Assembly (NCBI RefSeq): GCF_018390575.1
Contig: NZ_JAHBCJ010000010.1
Location: forward strand, 1-64,000
DNA: 64,000 nt
Direction of reading: 5' to 3'
Source of the DNA: Bhargavaea massiliensis
Lineage (GTDB): Bacteria > Bacillota > Bacilli > Bacillales_A > Planococcaceae
A model generated the notes under the pieces. That model was given only the letters and a program-made list of their open reading frames with translations, was not told where the DNA came from and did no database searches. The position numbers were made by a program, and so were the translations under genes. Positions 16,302 through 25,657 of this stretch are shown here, piece by piece (the first letter of the stretch is position 1; each line of letters opens with the position of its first letter).

Positions 16302-16820
16302 TTGGCTAAAATCGCAACAGTCATCACGGACATGTTTGAGGACAGCGAATACACGGAGCCGGCAAAAGCGTTCAAAGATGCCGGCCATGAAGTGATCACC
16401 ATCGAAAAGGAAGCCGGCAAGACAGTGGAAGGCAAGCAGGGACAGGAAAAGGTCACTGTCGACAAGGGAATCGGCGAAGTCAGCGCTGCCGACTACGACG
16501 CGCTCTTTATCCCGGGCGGCTTCTCGCCGGACCAGCTTCGCGCGGACGAGCGTTTTGTCAGCTTCGCGAAAGAGTTCATGGACGCTAAAAAACCGGTACT
16601 CGCCATCTGCCACGGGCCTCAGCTGCTGATTACGGCAAAGGCGCTTGAAGGGCGTAAGGCGACCGGCTACAAATCGATTGCCCAGGACATGAAGTACGCC
16701 GGGGCAAACTTTGAAGACTCCGAAGTCGTCGTTTGCCAGGACCAGCTCGTCACGAGCCGCCAGCCTGACGACATTCCGGCATTCAACCGTGAATCACTGC
16801 GGGTGCTGGAAGGGAAATAA
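16302..16820 (+). CDS. yfkM: DJ-1/PfpI family stress protein YfkM
   Basis: The 172-residue class I glutamine-amidotransferase-like protein matches B. subtilis YfkM (general stress protein 18) in length and sequence pattern. The nucleophile elbow is AICHGPQLL (Cys 103, His 104), and a conserved acidic residue lies in FEDSEYTEP (near residue 14). The family includes protein/nucleotide deglycases and proteases; the true activity is debated. The start is TTG 16302 behind AAAGGAGTG; upstream Met codons in frame have no ribosome site. A strong terminator follows. Confidence 0.88.
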   Translation: MAKIATVITDMFEDSEYTEPAKAFKDAGHEVITIEKEAGKTVEGKQGQEKVTVDKGIGEVSAADYDALFIPGGFSPDQLRADERFVSFAKEFMDAKKPVLAICHGPQLLITAKALEGRKATGYKSIAQDMKYAGANFEDSEVVVCQDQLVTSRQPDDIPAFNRESLRVLEGK

Positions 16821-16831
16821 AATCTGATTGT

Positions 16832-16860
16832 AAAGCGCGCCCTCTGCGGCGCGCTTTTTT
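16832..16860 (+). terminator. Terminator of yfkM
   Basis: A stem AAAGCGCGCC with GGCGCGCTTT and a T run of six follow the yfkM stop codon. The next bases begin the 21-bp array. Confidence 0.92.
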
Positions 16861-16878
16861 GATGGGAGAAAAGCGGGA

Positions 16879-16983
16879 GCGCGTATAGAACCTGTTGAAG
16901 CGCGCATAGAAAAGGGATGAGCGCGCATAGGACCCGGTGGAACGCGCATAGGACTGCTGCAAGCGCACATAGAAACCTAAGTG
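16879..16983. repeat. Tandem array, five 21-bp units
   Basis: The core GCGCGCATAG (variants GCGCGTATAG, ACGCGCATAG, GCGCACATAG) recurs at 16879, 16900, 16921, 16942 and 16963, exactly 21 bp apart. The other 11 bases of each unit vary. The array lies between the yfkM terminator and the ars promoter. No open reading frame or hairpin explains it. Confidence 0.88.
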
Positions 16984-17001
16984 CGCTCTCTTCGGTAATA
17001 A

Positions 17002-17038
17002 ATAAGTGTTGACTTATATGTTCTGATACAAATACAAT
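17002..17038 (+). promoter_or_regulatory. ars promoter and ArsR-type operator
   Basis: The promoter is TTGACT (17009-17014), 18 nt, TACAAT (17033-17038). A palindrome ATAAGT-GTTG-ACTTAT (17002-17017) overlaps the -35 box, the usual position of an ArsR operator. The first in-frame ATG (17037) lies inside the -10 box, so it cannot be the translation start from this promoter. Confidence 0.72.
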
Positions 17039-17069
17039 GAACCGGTATTCTGTTATTGGAGGGATTCCG

Positions 17070-17402
17070 GTGGAGTTATCGGAACTTGAAACATTCATGA
17101 AAGCGGCGGGCGACGGCACGCGGCTGAAAATACTGCAGCAGCTTATCTCCGGCCCGGTCTGCGTCTGCGACCTGACGCCACTTGTCGGGCTGACGCAGCC
17201 GGCGGTGAGCCAGCATCTGAAGCGGCTAAAAGAAGCGGGCCTCGTGACGGGAGAAAAGCGCGGGCGCTGGACGTTCTGGTCGCTTGACCGGACGCATCCG
17301 CTGCACGATATTCTGACCGGCCTGCTTTCTCGGGTGACGGCACCGGAGCGGACGGTCGCCGACCTGGAAGCAACCGGCGAGAAAGGATGCTGTGACTCAT
17401 GA
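17070..17402 (+). CDS. arsR: Arsenic-responsive repressor ArsR
   Basis: This 110-residue winged-helix repressor of the ArsR/SmtB family carries the As(III)-binding motif CVCDL and the recognition helix [19 protein letters not shown] further Cys pair (GCCDS) ends the protein. The start is GTG 17070, 7 nt after GGAGG. The longer frame from ATG 17037 overlaps the -10 box. As(III) binding should release the operator at 17002-17017. The stop codon overlaps arsB (ATGA). Confidence 0.93.
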   Translation: MELSELETFMKAAGDGTRLKILQQLISGPVCVCDLTPLVGLTQPAVSQHLKRLKEAGLVTGEKRGRWTFWSLDRTHPLHDILTGLLSRVTAPERTVADLEATGEKGCCDS

Positions 17403-18694
17403 TGGCCTGGCTCGCGGCACTGATTTTTCTCGTTACGCTCGTATTCGTGATCTGGCAGCCGAGGGGGCTGTCGATTGGCTGGTCGGCGATAGCAGGAGCG
17501 GCGGTCGCACTGCTTGCCGGTGTTGTCAGCCTGCAGGACGTGTGGGATGTGACCGGCATCGTCTGGAACGCGACGCTCACATTTGTCGCCCTCATCCTGA
17601 TCTCATTGATTCTCGATGAAATCGGCTTCTTTGAATGGGCGGCGCTCCATATGGCGCGATTTGCCAAGGGAAGCGGACTAAGGATGTTTTTCCTCGTCAC
17701 GCTCCTTGGCGCAATTGTCGCAGCGCTGTTCGCCAATGACGGAGCGGCGCTCATTATCACGCCGATCGTCCTTGCCATGATGCGCGCGCTTGATTTCAAG
17801 GATAAGCTGATTTTGCCGTTTATCATGGCATCCGGATTTATTGCGGATACCACTTCGCTTCCGCTTGTCATCTCGAACCTGGTGAACATCGTATCAGCCG
17901 ACTTTTTCGGCATCGGTTTTTCCGAGTATGCCTCGCGCATGTTCGTGCCGAACCTGTTCAGCCTGGCAGCAAGCATGCTTGTGCTTTATCTGTACTTCGG
18001 CAAAAGCATCCCGAAACGGTTTGACGCATCCAAACTGGCGGAACCCCGTTCGGCCATCCGGGACATGAAGCTGTTCCGCCTCTCCTGGGTGGTCATCGCG
18101 GTGCTCCTCGCCGGCTATTTCCTGAGTGAAGCGCTCGGTGTCCCGGTCTCGATCATTGCTGGAATCGTCGCCATCCTGTTCCTTGCCATTTCCGCGCCAA
18201 GCAAGGCGGTGGATGAAAAGGCGGTTGTTAAAGGCGCGCCATGGGCAATCGTGTTCTTCTCGATTGGGATGTATGTGGTCGTTTACGGTCTCCGGAATGC
18301 CGGGCTGACGGATGTGCTCGCTTCTCTCATCGAGTGGACGGCGAGCCACGGCCTGTATGCGGCAACTGTCGGCATGGGATTCATCGCGGCGATTTTGTCG
18401 TCGGTGATGAACAATATGCCGACCGTCATGATCGACGCGCTCGCCATCCAGGATGCGGATGTGCCGGTCCGCGTAAGGGAAGCGCTGATCTATGCAAACG
18501 TCATCGGCTCCGACCTGGGTCCAAAGATGACGCCAATCGGCTCGCTTGCGACGCTACTCTGGCTGCACGTGTTGTCTTTGAAAGGGGTCAAAATCTCTTG
18601 GGGATACTATTTCAAGGTCGGAATCGTTCTGACGGTTCCCGTCCTGCTTATTACACTGACCGGCTTGTATCTGTGGTTGGAAGTTCTTAACTGA
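17399..18694 (+). CDS. arsB: Arsenite efflux permease ArsB
   Basis: This 431-residue membrane transporter of the ArsB/NhaD (ion transporter) superfamily has eleven or twelve predicted helices. Family segments include [36 protein letters not shown] and [12 protein letters not shown]. It extrudes arsenite or antimonite using the proton motive force. The start overlaps the arsR stop codon by 4 nt, which implies translational coupling. It is a true ArsB rather than the Acr3/YqcL type found in B. subtilis. Confidence 0.93.
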   Translation: MMAWLAALIFLVTLVFVIWQPRGLSIGWSAIAGAAVALLAGVVSLQDVWDVTGIVWNATLTFVALILISLILDEIGFFEWAALHMARFAKGSGLRMFFLVTLLGAIVAALFANDGAALIITPIVLAMMRALDFKDKLILPFIMASGFIADTTSLPLVISNLVNIVSADFFGIGFSEYASRMFVPNLFSLAASMLVLYLYFGKSIPKRFDASKLAEPRSAIRDMKLFRLSWVVIAVLLAGYFLSEALGVPVSIIAGIVAILFLAISAPSKAVDEKAVVKGAPWAIVFFSIGMYVVVYGLRNAGLTDVLASLIEWTASHGLYAATVGMGFIAAILSSVMNNMPTVMIDALAIQDADVPVRVREALIYANVIGSDLGPKMTPIGSLATLLWLHVLSLKGVKISWGYYFKVGIVLTVPVLLITLTGLYLWLEVLN

Positions 18695-18704
18695 GGTGAT
18701 GGAA

Positions 18705-19124
18705 GTGGAAAAAAAGCTCATTTATTTTCTTTGCACGGGCAATTCGTGCCGCAGCCAGATGGCAGAAGGATTCGGCAAGGCGATTCTTGGTGACCGCTTT
18801 GACGTCCGTTCCGCCGGCATTGAGGCGCATGGCCTGAACCCTGAAGCAGTCCGGGCGATGAAGGATGCCGGCATCGACATCTCGGCTCAGCAGTCCGAGA
18901 CGATCAGCGCCGATCTCCTGAAGCGCGCCGACTATGTCATCACCCTATGCGGGGATGCCCATGACAATTGTCCGGCTGTCCCATCCGATGCCGTCCTCGA
19001 TCACTGGGGATTTGACGACCCGGCACGCGCGGAAGGAACTGAAGAAGAAAGACACGCCGTCTTCCGCCGTGTCCGGGATGAAATCCGGGAGCGGATCGAG
19101 CGCTTTTCGGAATCTGGGGAATAA
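18705..19124 (+). CDS. arsC: Thioredoxin-coupled arsenate reductase ArsC
   Basis: This 139-residue arsenate reductase has the low-molecular-weight phosphatase fold. The P-loop CTGNSCRS gives Cys 10 and Cys 15, and the redox pair is Cys 82 and Cys 89, all at the same numbers as in the B. subtilis/S. aureus enzymes. It reduces As(V) to As(III), the ArsB substrate. GTG 18705 is chosen because GAGGTG lies 6 nt upstream and the resulting length is exactly the family length. Upstream GTG/ATG codons overlap the ribosome site. It lies 10 nt after arsB, and the operon ends in a terminator. Confidence 0.93.
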   Translation: MEKKLIYFLCTGNSCRSQMAEGFGKAILGDRFDVRSAGIEAHGLNPEAVRAMKDAGIDISAQQSETISADLLKRADYVITLCGDAHDNCPAVPSDAVLDHWGFDDPARAEGTEEERHAVFRRVRDEIRERIERFSESGE

Positions 19125-19130
19125 CCATGG

Positions 19131-19157
19131 AACGCGCCTTAATCAGGGCGCGTTTTG
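19131..19157 (+). terminator. Terminator of the arsRBC operon
   Basis: A stem AACGCGCC with GGCGCGTT and a T-rich tail lie 6 nt after the arsC stop codon. Confidence 0.9.
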
Positions 19158-19381
19158 TTATGGTGAATAGAGTAATGAACATGGGTACCCGGTAATTGCA
19201 CAAGGGGCTTCCGCAGCTGGTTTTCACTAATAGAACGCCGGGTAGTAAAAGAGGGTGACACCAAAATTGTCGATCAATCTTCAAAGTTATGACAGTAAAA
19301 TCCAATTCGAGATTGTTATCCTGTGAAAAGCATTCAGAATCATGGTTAAATGGTAGCAACCGCATTGAAGGGAAGATCCCC

Positions 19382-20167
19382 ATGCTCCACTACAAGACTT
19401 ACATCAAGGGTGACGATTATCCGTGGGTGACATTTATCCACGGGGCGGGCGGCAGTTCGTCCGTCTGGTTCAAGCAGATCAAGGAATTCCGTAAAGCACA
19501 CAACGTCCTGCTACTTGACCTCAGGGGCCATGGCCGCTCCGAACGGGGACAATGGGAGAAGGGCGACTCGTTCCGTGAAGTGGCGGATGATGTCATCGAA
19601 GTTCTGGATACGCTCGGCATTAAGGAGTCGCATATGATCGGAATGTCGCTGGGAACCATCGTCGCCCAGACGCTCGCGGAATGGCATCCGGACCGGGTCA
19701 AGTCGCTGATTCTTGGCGGAGCGGTCATCGGGCTGGACATCCGCACGAAGCTCCTGCTTTGGGCGGGCAATACATTCAAACGGTTCGTTCCGTACATGCT
19801 GCTTTACAAACTTTTCGCCTACATCATCATGCCGAGGAAGGAACACGAGGAATCCCGGCTCGCGTTCGTCAACCAGGCGAAGAAGATGTGCCAGAAGGAG
19901 TTTGTGAAGTGGTTCTCGCTCACCAAGCTGATTAATCCTTATCTGGCGCGACTGCAGTCAACCACGACCGGCGTGCCGACACTGTTCCTGATGGGGGAAG
20001 AAGACTATCTGTTTATCCCGCCCGTCAAGGAAGTGGTGCAGCGCAGTGATCAATTCCGCCTGATTACGATCAGGAACTCAGGGCATGTCTGCAATATCGA
20101 CCAGCCGGACGAGTTCAACCGCCATTCGATCGGGTATATCCGGGAAATGGAGACGGCGTACGCTTAA
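19382..20167 (+). CDS. Alpha/beta-fold hydrolase
   Basis: This 261-residue cytoplasmic hydrolase of unknown substrate shows the oxyanion motif HGAGGSSSVW, nucleophile elbow GMSLG (Ser), acid residue in GEEDYLF and catalytic His in NSGHVCNI. The layout is that of esterases and haloperoxidase-like enzymes (YugF-type). ATG 19382 follows a GAAGGGAAG site; the frame extends to 19289 without a better signal. Upstream (19158-19381) I see no gene. Confidence 0.85.
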   Translation: MLHYKTYIKGDDYPWVTFIHGAGGSSSVWFKQIKEFRKAHNVLLLDLRGHGRSERGQWEKGDSFREVADDVIEVLDTLGIKESHMIGMSLGTIVAQTLAEWHPDRVKSLILGGAVIGLDIRTKLLLWAGNTFKRFVPYMLLYKLFAYIIMPRKEHEESRLAFVNQAKKMCQKEFVKWFSLTKLINPYLARLQSTTTGVPTLFLMGEEDYLFIPPVKEVVQRSDQFRLITIRNSGHVCNIDQPDEFNRHSIGYIREMETAYA

Positions 20168-20195
20168 ACCTGCAAAATGATGAGGCTGGAGGCCG

Positions 20196-20237
20196 AGTGT
20201 TAAGTAAACCTCGCCAAGTGTTAAGCAAACAACCTGA
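20196..20237. repeat. Two 21-bp units with core AGTGTTAAG
   Basis: AGTGTTAAG occurs at 20196 and 20217, exactly 21 bp apart, each followed by (T/C)AAAC. A weaker third copy may start near 20237. The same core recurs at 41233-41290. The repeat sits between the hydrolase stop codon and a bidirectional terminator. Confidence 0.6.
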
Positions 20238-20246
20238 GCACACTAA

Positions 20247-20277
20247 AAACCCCGACCGGACTTTCCGGTCGGGGTTT
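20247..20277. terminator. Bidirectional terminator between the hydrolase gene and hmp
   Basis: A 14-bp perfect stem, AAACCCCGACCGGA with TCCGGTCGGGGTTT, has A/T-rich ends and serves two convergent genes. Confidence 0.9.
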
Positions 20278-20291
20278 CGCACGCTCTAAAG

Positions 20292-21476
20292 TTATGCTGT
20301 GATGGCTTCAAGTTCAGCGGCAGGGCCAAAGAATTCATAGTGGATCTTTTCGACCGGCACGCCGATCGCCCTGAGTTCGTGAATCATCGCATTCATGAAC
20401 GGTGCCGGGCCGCACAGATAGATGTCGCTGCCTTCGATGACGCGGCCGCGGAGGAAGTCGCGGTCCAGGAAACCTTCCGTGTCGGAGTAGCGGACCGAGT
20501 AAGTCGCATTGTCGTTACCGGCCGCCATTTCGCGGAGGTCGCCGTCAAATGCCTGGAGCTGCGGATTGCGGGCAGAGTGAATAAATGCCGCTTCGCGTTC
20601 CGGCTGGTTGCTGGTGATGTAATCGAACATCGCAAGCATCGGTGTGAGGCCGACGCCGCCGCTGATGAGTGTGACCGGAGTCGTTGACTCTGTATCGAGG
20701 AAGAAGTCTCCCGCAGGGACGCTGGCTTCAATCGTGTTGCCGACATTCACGCTGCGGTGGAGGAACGTCGAGACCTTGCCTTCAGGGTTGCATTCGTCTT
20801 CACGCTTGACGGAAATGCGGAACATGTCTTCCTGAGGCGCGCGGGACAGGCTGTACTGGCGGATCATCAGATACTTTTCGCCGGGGATGGTGACGCGGAC
20901 GGTCAGGTACTGGCCCGGTTTGTAGGTCGGGACACCCTTGCCGTCCGCCGGCTTCAGATAGAAGGAGGTGATGACGTCGCTTTCTTCCACTTTCTTCGCG
21001 ACGACAAAGTCCTTGAAGCCGTCCCAACCGTTTTCGGCATTGGCCGCATCTTCGTACATGGTTTTTTCGACACCGATGAAGGCATCCGCGATGACACCGT
21101 AAGCTTCGCCCCAGGCGTTGAGTATCTCAGGTGTGGATGCGTCGCCGAGCACTTCTTTGATCGCGCCGAGAAGATGATGGCCGACGATCGGATAGTGTTC
21201 CGGGCGGACATCGAGGCCGCGGTGCTTGTGCGCAATCTGCACAACTGCCGGTACGATCGCTTCGAGATTGTCGATATACTTTGCTGCGGCAAGCACCGTG
21301 TTGGCGAGCGCCGTCTGCTGGCGGCCGCGGGATTGGTTGGCGTGGTTGAAGATATTCAGGAGTTCGGGATGAGCTTCAAACATGTTCTTATAGAAAACTG
21401 TAGTAATTGTTTTGCCGTGTTGCTCAAGTACAGGGACGGTGGACTTCACGATGTCGATTGTCTGTTGGGACAGCAT
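20292..21476 (-). CDS. hmp: Flavohaemoglobin (nitric oxide dioxygenase)
   Basis: The 394-residue protein oxidises NO to nitrate with O2 and NAD(P)H. The globin domain (1-140) carries the proximal haem His in QIAHKHRGL. The FAD domain has the RQYSLSRAP motif, and the NAD domain has [14 protein letters not shown] and YLCGPAPFM. Length and domain order are standard. It is divergently transcribed from nsrR. An AT-rich NsrR-type site at 21555-21573 lies upstream, so repression by NsrR and release by NO are expected. Ribosome site AAGGGAG. Confidence 0.96.
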   Translation of the reverse strand: MLSQQTIDIVKSTVPVLEQHGKTITTVFYKNMFEAHPELLNIFNHANQSRGRQQTALANTVLAAAKYIDNLEAIVPAVVQIAHKHRGLDVRPEHYPIVGHHLLGAIKEVLGDASTPEILNAWGEAYGVIADAFIGVEKTMYEDAANAENGWDGFKDFVVAKKVEESDVITSFYLKPADGKGVPTYKPGQYLTVRVTIPGEKYLMIRQYSLSRAPQEDMFRISVKREDECNPEGKVSTFLHRSVNVGNTIEASVPAGDFFLDTESTTPVTLISGGVGLTPMLAMFDYITSNQPEREAAFIHSARNPQLQAFDGDLREMAAGNDNATYSVRYSDTEGFLDRDFLRGRVIEGSDIYLCGPAPFMNAMIHELRAIGVPVEKIHYEFFGPAAELEAITA

Positions 21477-21554
21477 GTTTACAACTCCCTTTCGGTTGTT
21501 TGGAATGGTTGTTCTTGATCTGTCTCAATCATATTCCTGTGCAATTTCTAAAGC

Positions 21555-21573
21555 AATATATAAAATACATCTT
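21555..21573 (-). promoter_or_regulatory. Candidate NsrR operator upstream of hmp
   Basis: Read on the minus strand the site is AAGATGTATTTTATATATT. This fits the AT-rich NsrR class of B. subtilis (ATRTATYTTAAATATAT) over most positions and lies in the promoter region of hmp, next to nsrR. Confidence 0.6.
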
Positions 21574-21697
21574 TAAGGGCATGTCAGAATTCCGTCACAT
21601 TCCATTCAATACCTTGTCAAAATTTAAAGAAAACGATTTGCTTTCATTCCAGCTGAACAAGCCTTTATAATATGGGAGGAAAGGCGAGTGACTATGC

Positions 21698-22141
21698 ATG
21701 AGAATGACGATGTACACTGACTATGCGCTCCGCGTCCTCATGTATCTCGGCGCGAAAAAAGACGGCGAATTGTCTACCATCCAAGGCATTTCGGATGCTT
21801 ACGGAATTTCCAAGAACCATTTGATGAAAATCACACACAAGCTCGGCCAATTGGGGTATGTGGAAACTGTCCGCGGCCGCGGTGGCGGTGTACGGCTGGC
21901 TGTGCCGCCCGAGGAGATCAATATCGGGACGGTCGTTCGCCAGACCGAAGACGACTTCAACATTGTTGAGTGCTTCAGCTCCACGGCGAACCAGTGCGTG
22001 CTCAGCCCGGTCTGCGGTCTGCGCGGAGCACTGAACCAGGCACTGATGGCCTATCTGGCGGTGCTGGACCAATATACGCTCGCCGATTTTCTGATCAACA
22101 AACAAGACCTCGCGGCGTTATTGTCAGCGCGGGAGATATGA
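21698..22141 (+). CDS. nsrR: Nitric-oxide-sensing repressor NsrR
   Basis: This 147-residue Rrf2-family repressor has an N-terminal winged helix with [19 protein letters not shown] and a [4Fe-4S] site. The three Cys are at positions 92, 100 and 106, and Asp 8 is also kept, the arrangement known for NsrR. NO damages the cluster and releases DNA. The divergent target hmp lies next door. ATG 21698 is taken; the GGAGGAAAGG stretch is rather far upstream, and a nearer GAGTG may serve. The downstream ppaC gene is 49 nt away. Confidence 0.92.
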   Translation: MRMTMYTDYALRVLMYLGAKKDGELSTIQGISDAYGISKNHLMKITHKLGQLGYVETVRGRGGGVRLAVPPEEINIGTVVRQTEDDFNIVECFSSTANQCVLSPVCGLRGALNQALMAYLAVLDQYTLADFLINKQDLAALLSAREI

Positions 22142-22190
22142 TAGAATTAGGAAGGAAAATTCGAACCAGACGGTCAGGAGTGAAATACAA

Positions 22191-23120
22191 ATGTCTAAAG
22201 TATTGGTTTTCGGGCATAAAAACCCGGACACAGACTCAATCACAGCAGCAATTGCCTATGCGCATCTGAAAAACGAACTCGGCATGGAAGCGGAAGCGGT
22301 CCGCCTCGGTGAAGTCAATGATGAGACAGCTTATGCGCTGGAGAAGTTCGGCTTCGAAGCACCGCGTCTCGTGAAAAATGTTGCTGAAGAAGCGGACGGC
22401 GTCATCCTCGTCGACCACAACGAATTCCAGCAGAGCGCGGATGACATCACGGATGTGAAAATCCTTGAGGTGATCGACCACCACCGGATTGCGAACTTCC
22501 AGACGGCTGATCCGCTCTACTACCGCGCGGAACCAGTCGGCTGCACAGCGACCATCCTAAACAAGCTTTACAAAGAAAACGGTATCGAGATTCCTGCGAA
22601 CATTGCGGGTCTCATGCTATCGGCGATCATCTCCGACTCGCTGCTCTTCAAGTCGCCGACATTCACTGGCGAAGACCGCAAAGCAGCGGTTGAGCTGGCG
22701 GAAATCGCTGGTGTCGATGCCGAGGAATACGGGCTCGCCATGCTGAAGGCGGGTGCCGACCTCAGCAAGAAGACGCTCGAGGAACTCGTCAACATGGATG
22801 CAAAGGAATTTGAGATGGGCGGCAAGAAAGTCGTCATCGCCCAGGTCAATACCGTAGACATCAACGACGTCCTCTCCCGCAAGAAAGAGCTGGAAGACTT
22901 GCTCTATCGTGTCATTGCAGAGCGAGAGCTGGGCCTTTACATGCTTGCGATCACGGACATCCTGAACAATGATTCGACCGTCCTTGTCCTTGGCGGAGAA
23001 GCCCAGGCGGCATGCGGCGCATTCAATGTTCCGATGGAAGACAACCTGGCTGTGCTGAAGGGCATCGTTTCCCGCAAAAAGCAGATTGTCCCGGTCCTGA
23101 CAGAAGCCTTGTCGAAATAA
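22191..23120 (+). CDS. ppaC: Manganese-dependent inorganic pyrophosphatase
   Basis: This 309-residue family II pyrophosphatase of the DHH superfamily hydrolyses PPi in the cytoplasm. Metal motifs are [18 protein letters not shown] and the DHH motif in VIDHHR. The C-terminal DHHA2 domain carries [11 protein letters not shown] and the RKKQIVP substrate motif. Length is as in B. subtilis PpaC. A CAGGAGTG ribosome site precedes the ATG and a strong terminator follows. Confidence 0.97.
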   Translation: MSKVLVFGHKNPDTDSITAAIAYAHLKNELGMEAEAVRLGEVNDETAYALEKFGFEAPRLVKNVAEEADGVILVDHNEFQQSADDITDVKILEVIDHHRIANFQTADPLYYRAEPVGCTATILNKLYKENGIEIPANIAGLMLSAIISDSLLFKSPTFTGEDRKAAVELAEIAGVDAEEYGLAMLKAGADLSKKTLEELVNMDAKEFEMGGKKVVIAQVNTVDINDVLSRKKELEDLLYRVIAERELGLYMLAITDILNNDSTVLVLGGEAQAACGAFNVPMEDNLAVLKGIVSRKKQIVPVLTEALSK

Positions 23121-23129
23121 GGATTTCCG

Positions 23130-23160
23130 AAAAGCCCCGGCAGTGCCGGGGCTTTTGCTT
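23130..23160 (+). terminator. Terminator of ppaC
   Basis: A stem AAAAGCCCCGGCA with TGCCGGGGCTTTT lies 10 nt past the stop codon. Confidence 0.92.
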
Positions 23161-23250
23161 TTTCAGGTATCCTCCAAACCAGTTGCATCCCGATACCACT
23201 TTTCTTCATACTTTAATAAGGGCCAATGCCTCAGAAAAGGAGTTTGAAAG

Positions 23251-24120
23251 ATGCCAGGTTCAAAGCGTAAGTTTCTGTCCGAGTCCATACCGCTCCAGCT
23301 GTTCCTGATTACGGCAGGTGCAATCATTGCGGCCATCGGGCTTGAACTCTTTCTCGTTCCGAACAATATCCTGGACGGCGGGGTGATCGGGCTGTCGATC
23401 ATTTTGTCGGAGCTGACGCCTCTCAGCTTAAGTATTTTCATCATCATCCTGAACATTCCGTTCATCATTCTCGGATACAGGCGGATGGGCATGCGGTTCA
23501 CCGTCAATGCGCTATACGGCATCATCGTGCTGTCTGTGGCAACCGGTTATCTGCACAGGTTCGACGTCGTAACGGATGACCTGTTTCTCGCGACGGTGAT
23601 CGGTGCGGTGATCCTCGGTTTCGGGGTCGGGCTCGTCATGCGCATGGGCGGGGCGCTGGACGGCACCGAAATCCTCGCCATCCTGATCAGCAAGCGGCGC
23701 CCGATTTCCGTCGGGCAGACGGTCATGATCATGAACGTCTTCATCTTTATCCTTGCGGGTCTGCTCGTCTTCACATGGGAAACGACGTTTTACTCGATGA
23801 TCACTTATTTTATCGCCTCAAAGGTGATCGATATGGTCGTCGAGGGTACGGAAGAGTCCCTGTCGGTCATGGTCATTTCCGATCATGCGGAGGAATTGGC
23901 AAAGAGCCTGATCGAAAATGTCGGACGCGGCGTGACGTTCCTGAATGGGGAGGGCGCGTTTACCAATGATTCGAAGAAGATCCTCTATGTTGTGGTAGAC
24001 CGGCTCGAGTTGGCGGATGTCCGGACGGCAATCCGTGAGACAGATCCCGAAGCTTTTGTCATCGTCCAGAGAGTCAGCGAAATCTCCGGCAGCAACTTCA
24101 AGACTCCGGTACACCAATAA
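23251..24120 (+). CDS. YitT-family membrane protein (DUF161/DUF2179)
   Basis: This 289-residue protein has an N-terminal membrane domain of five or six helices (residues about 12-190). It includes the LVPNNILDGGVIGLS and GGALDGTEILAI segments characteristic of the YitT/YpjC/YqfU family. A C-terminal cytoplasmic DUF2179 domain (about 195-280) contains GRGVTFLNGEGAFTNDSKK. The family is widespread in Bacillales and its biochemical role is unknown. AAAGGAG precedes the ATG, and a terminator follows at 24126. Confidence 0.9.
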   Translation: MPGSKRKFLSESIPLQLFLITAGAIIAAIGLELFLVPNNILDGGVIGLSIILSELTPLSLSIFIIILNIPFIILGYRRMGMRFTVNALYGIIVLSVATGYLHRFDVVTDDLFLATVIGAVILGFGVGLVMRMGGALDGTEILAILISKRRPISVGQTVMIMNVFIFILAGLLVFTWETTFYSMITYFIASKVIDMVVEGTEESLSVMVISDHAEELAKSLIENVGRGVTFLNGEGAFTNDSKKILYVVVDRLELADVRTAIRETDPEAFVIVQRVSEISGSNFKTPVHQ

Positions 24121-24125
24121 CACTC

Positions 24126-24160
24126 ATCACCCGGCCCAGGATGAATGGGCCGGGTGATTT
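24126..24160 (+). terminator. Terminator of the YitT-family gene
   Basis: A 12-bp stem, TCACCCGGCCCA with TGGGCCGGGTGA, ends in TTT just past the stop codon. Confidence 0.88.
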
Positions 24161-24190
24161 GGTTGGGGGATCAGCCATCCATCTCCGATG

Positions 24191-24214
24191 AAAAACCTCC
24201 GGACAAGCCGGAGG
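24191..24214 (-). terminator. Terminator of yhfW
   Basis: A CCTCCGG/CCGGAGG stem is followed on the minus strand by TTTTTCATCGG, 11 nt beyond the gene end. Confidence 0.85.
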
Positions 24215-24224
24215 CGGACACCAT

Positions 24225-25598
24225 TTACAGTTTGAGAGGTTTTGTCGCAGGGCCTTCCAACACCGAGCCGTCTTCGCGGAACCTGGAGCCGTGGCACGGG
24301 CAGTCCCACGTGCGGTCGCCCTCGTTCCATCGGGTTTTGCAGCCCATATGCGTGCATGTCGGCGTATCCAGCCGGACAGTGTATCCCGCAGCCAATTCGC
24401 CTGTTACCAGTCCGTTGATTTTGACGGCTTGCAGAAGTTTCGCGCCGAAACCGGTTCTGGCCGGACTGTACAGTTCAATGGCATCGTTCTGCCGGCCGAC
24501 GATCAGGTCGCGGAGCACTTCGGATCCCGCAAGAGACCCGGACAGTCCCCATTTCCGGAAGCCGGTGCTGACGAAGATGTGCGGCAAGTCCTCTGTGATC
24601 CGGCCGACGAACGGTATATAATCCGGCGTCTGCGGATCTTGGGCCGACCAGCGGTGTGAAATATCGGTCACGCCAAACTGTTTCCGCATATGCTCTGAAA
24701 GTTCGCCGTAATTCTCTCCGGTTTCTTCCTTCATCCCCGCCAGATGGCTGCTGCCGGAGACCATGAGGTAGGCCTGGCCGTCAATTCCCGCTGTGCGGAT
24801 CGACAGGGAGTCGGCATCCACGCCGAGATACTGGTTTTTCAGCTCGGTCTCGGATTTCGCGGCAACCACGTAGGAGCGGCTGACCTGGAGTTTCATGATG
24901 TTCAGATTCTGAAATCCGACGAGCGGATAGTGGGTGCAGAGGATCAGTTCGCTGAAAGTGACATGGGCATCATTTTCAAGCTCCACGTACCGCTTCTTGA
25001 AATTCATCTTCCTTACTGCGGAGTCTTCATAAATACGTGCACCGGCTTCCGCTGCCATCCGTGCCAGCCGCTGTCCGAACCGGAGTGGATGGATCTGCAG
25101 TTCGTCGTGCATCGAAAGCGCGCTTTCCACGGTAAACGGCAGCTCGGTCTCATTGACAAAAGCGCCCTGGATGCCGATCTCCTTATACGCTTCCCATTCC
25201 TTCCGGAGGTTTTCGGTACCGAGGGGGGTGCGGGCATACAGGATGGAATCGAGCGGGCGGGCTTCATCGTCCCGGGCAATTTCCCGTGCCCGGCGGACGG
25301 CGCGTTCGTTCGCCTGGTAATAGGTCCGTGCCGTCTCCAGGTCGAACTGCTTGATCAGCTTGGAATAAATGATGTCGTGCTGGGCGGTCACCTTTCCGGT
25401 CGAATGGCTTGTCGTGGAGCCGAAAATGCGGTCCTTCTCAAGGACGACGACGTCCTTTCCGGCCTTTGCCAACTGCTCGGCTGCAGCAATGCCACCAATG
25501 CCCCCGCCGATGATGCACACATCACAGCGGAGCGAGCCGGATGCTTGAGGAAACTTGTCGCGCGGATACCCTGTGTCAAGCCAAAGCGATTCATTCAT
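24225..25598 (-). CDS. yhfW: FAD-dependent oxidoreductase with Rieske domain (YhfW)
   Basis: This 457-residue fusion has a DAO-type FAD domain (residues about 25-360) with the dinucleotide motif CIIGGGIGGIAAAEQLAKAG. A C-terminal Rieske [2Fe-2S] domain carries CTHMGC and CPCHGS, giving the Cys-His and Cys-His ligand pairs. The domain order and length match B. subtilis YhfW. It probably transfers electrons from an amine or acid substrate; no substrate is known. ATG 25598 follows GGAGG at 9 nt; a longer frame to 25652 lacks a ribosome site. Confidence 0.92.
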   Translation of the reverse strand: MNESLWLDTGYPRDKFPQASGSLRCDVCIIGGGIGGIAAAEQLAKAGKDVVVLEKDRIFGSTTSHSTGKVTAQHDIIYSKLIKQFDLETARTYYQANERAVRRAREIARDDEARPLDSILYARTPLGTENLRKEWEAYKEIGIQGAFVNETELPFTVESALSMHDELQIHPLRFGQRLARMAAEAGARIYEDSAVRKMNFKKRYVELENDAHVTFSELILCTHYPLVGFQNLNIMKLQVSRSYVVAAKSETELKNQYLGVDADSLSIRTAGIDGQAYLMVSGSSHLAGMKEETGENYGELSEHMRKQFGVTDISHRWSAQDPQTPDYIPFVGRITEDLPHIFVSTGFRKWGLSGSLAGSEVLRDLIVGRQNDAIELYSPARTGFGAKLLQAVKINGLVTGELAAGYTVRLDTPTCTHMGCKTRWNEGDRTWDCPCHGSRFREDGSVLEGPATKPLKL

Positions 25599-25657
25599 GA
25601 TGAGAAATCCTCCAATCACTGGTAGTCGTGCCCCGCTATCGTGCCGGGGCATATTCC

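Noticed and set aside
19158-19381. Small gene between arsC and the hydrolase
   Set aside because: There is no frame with a ribosome site and plausible composition. An isolated TTGCACAAGGGG resembles the 20-bp core but occurs only once.
25629-25651. Terminator of the yhfW or DsbA-like gene
   Set aside because: The GCCCCG/CGGGGC hairpin lies between divergent promoters and has no T run, so it cannot be a terminator of either gene.
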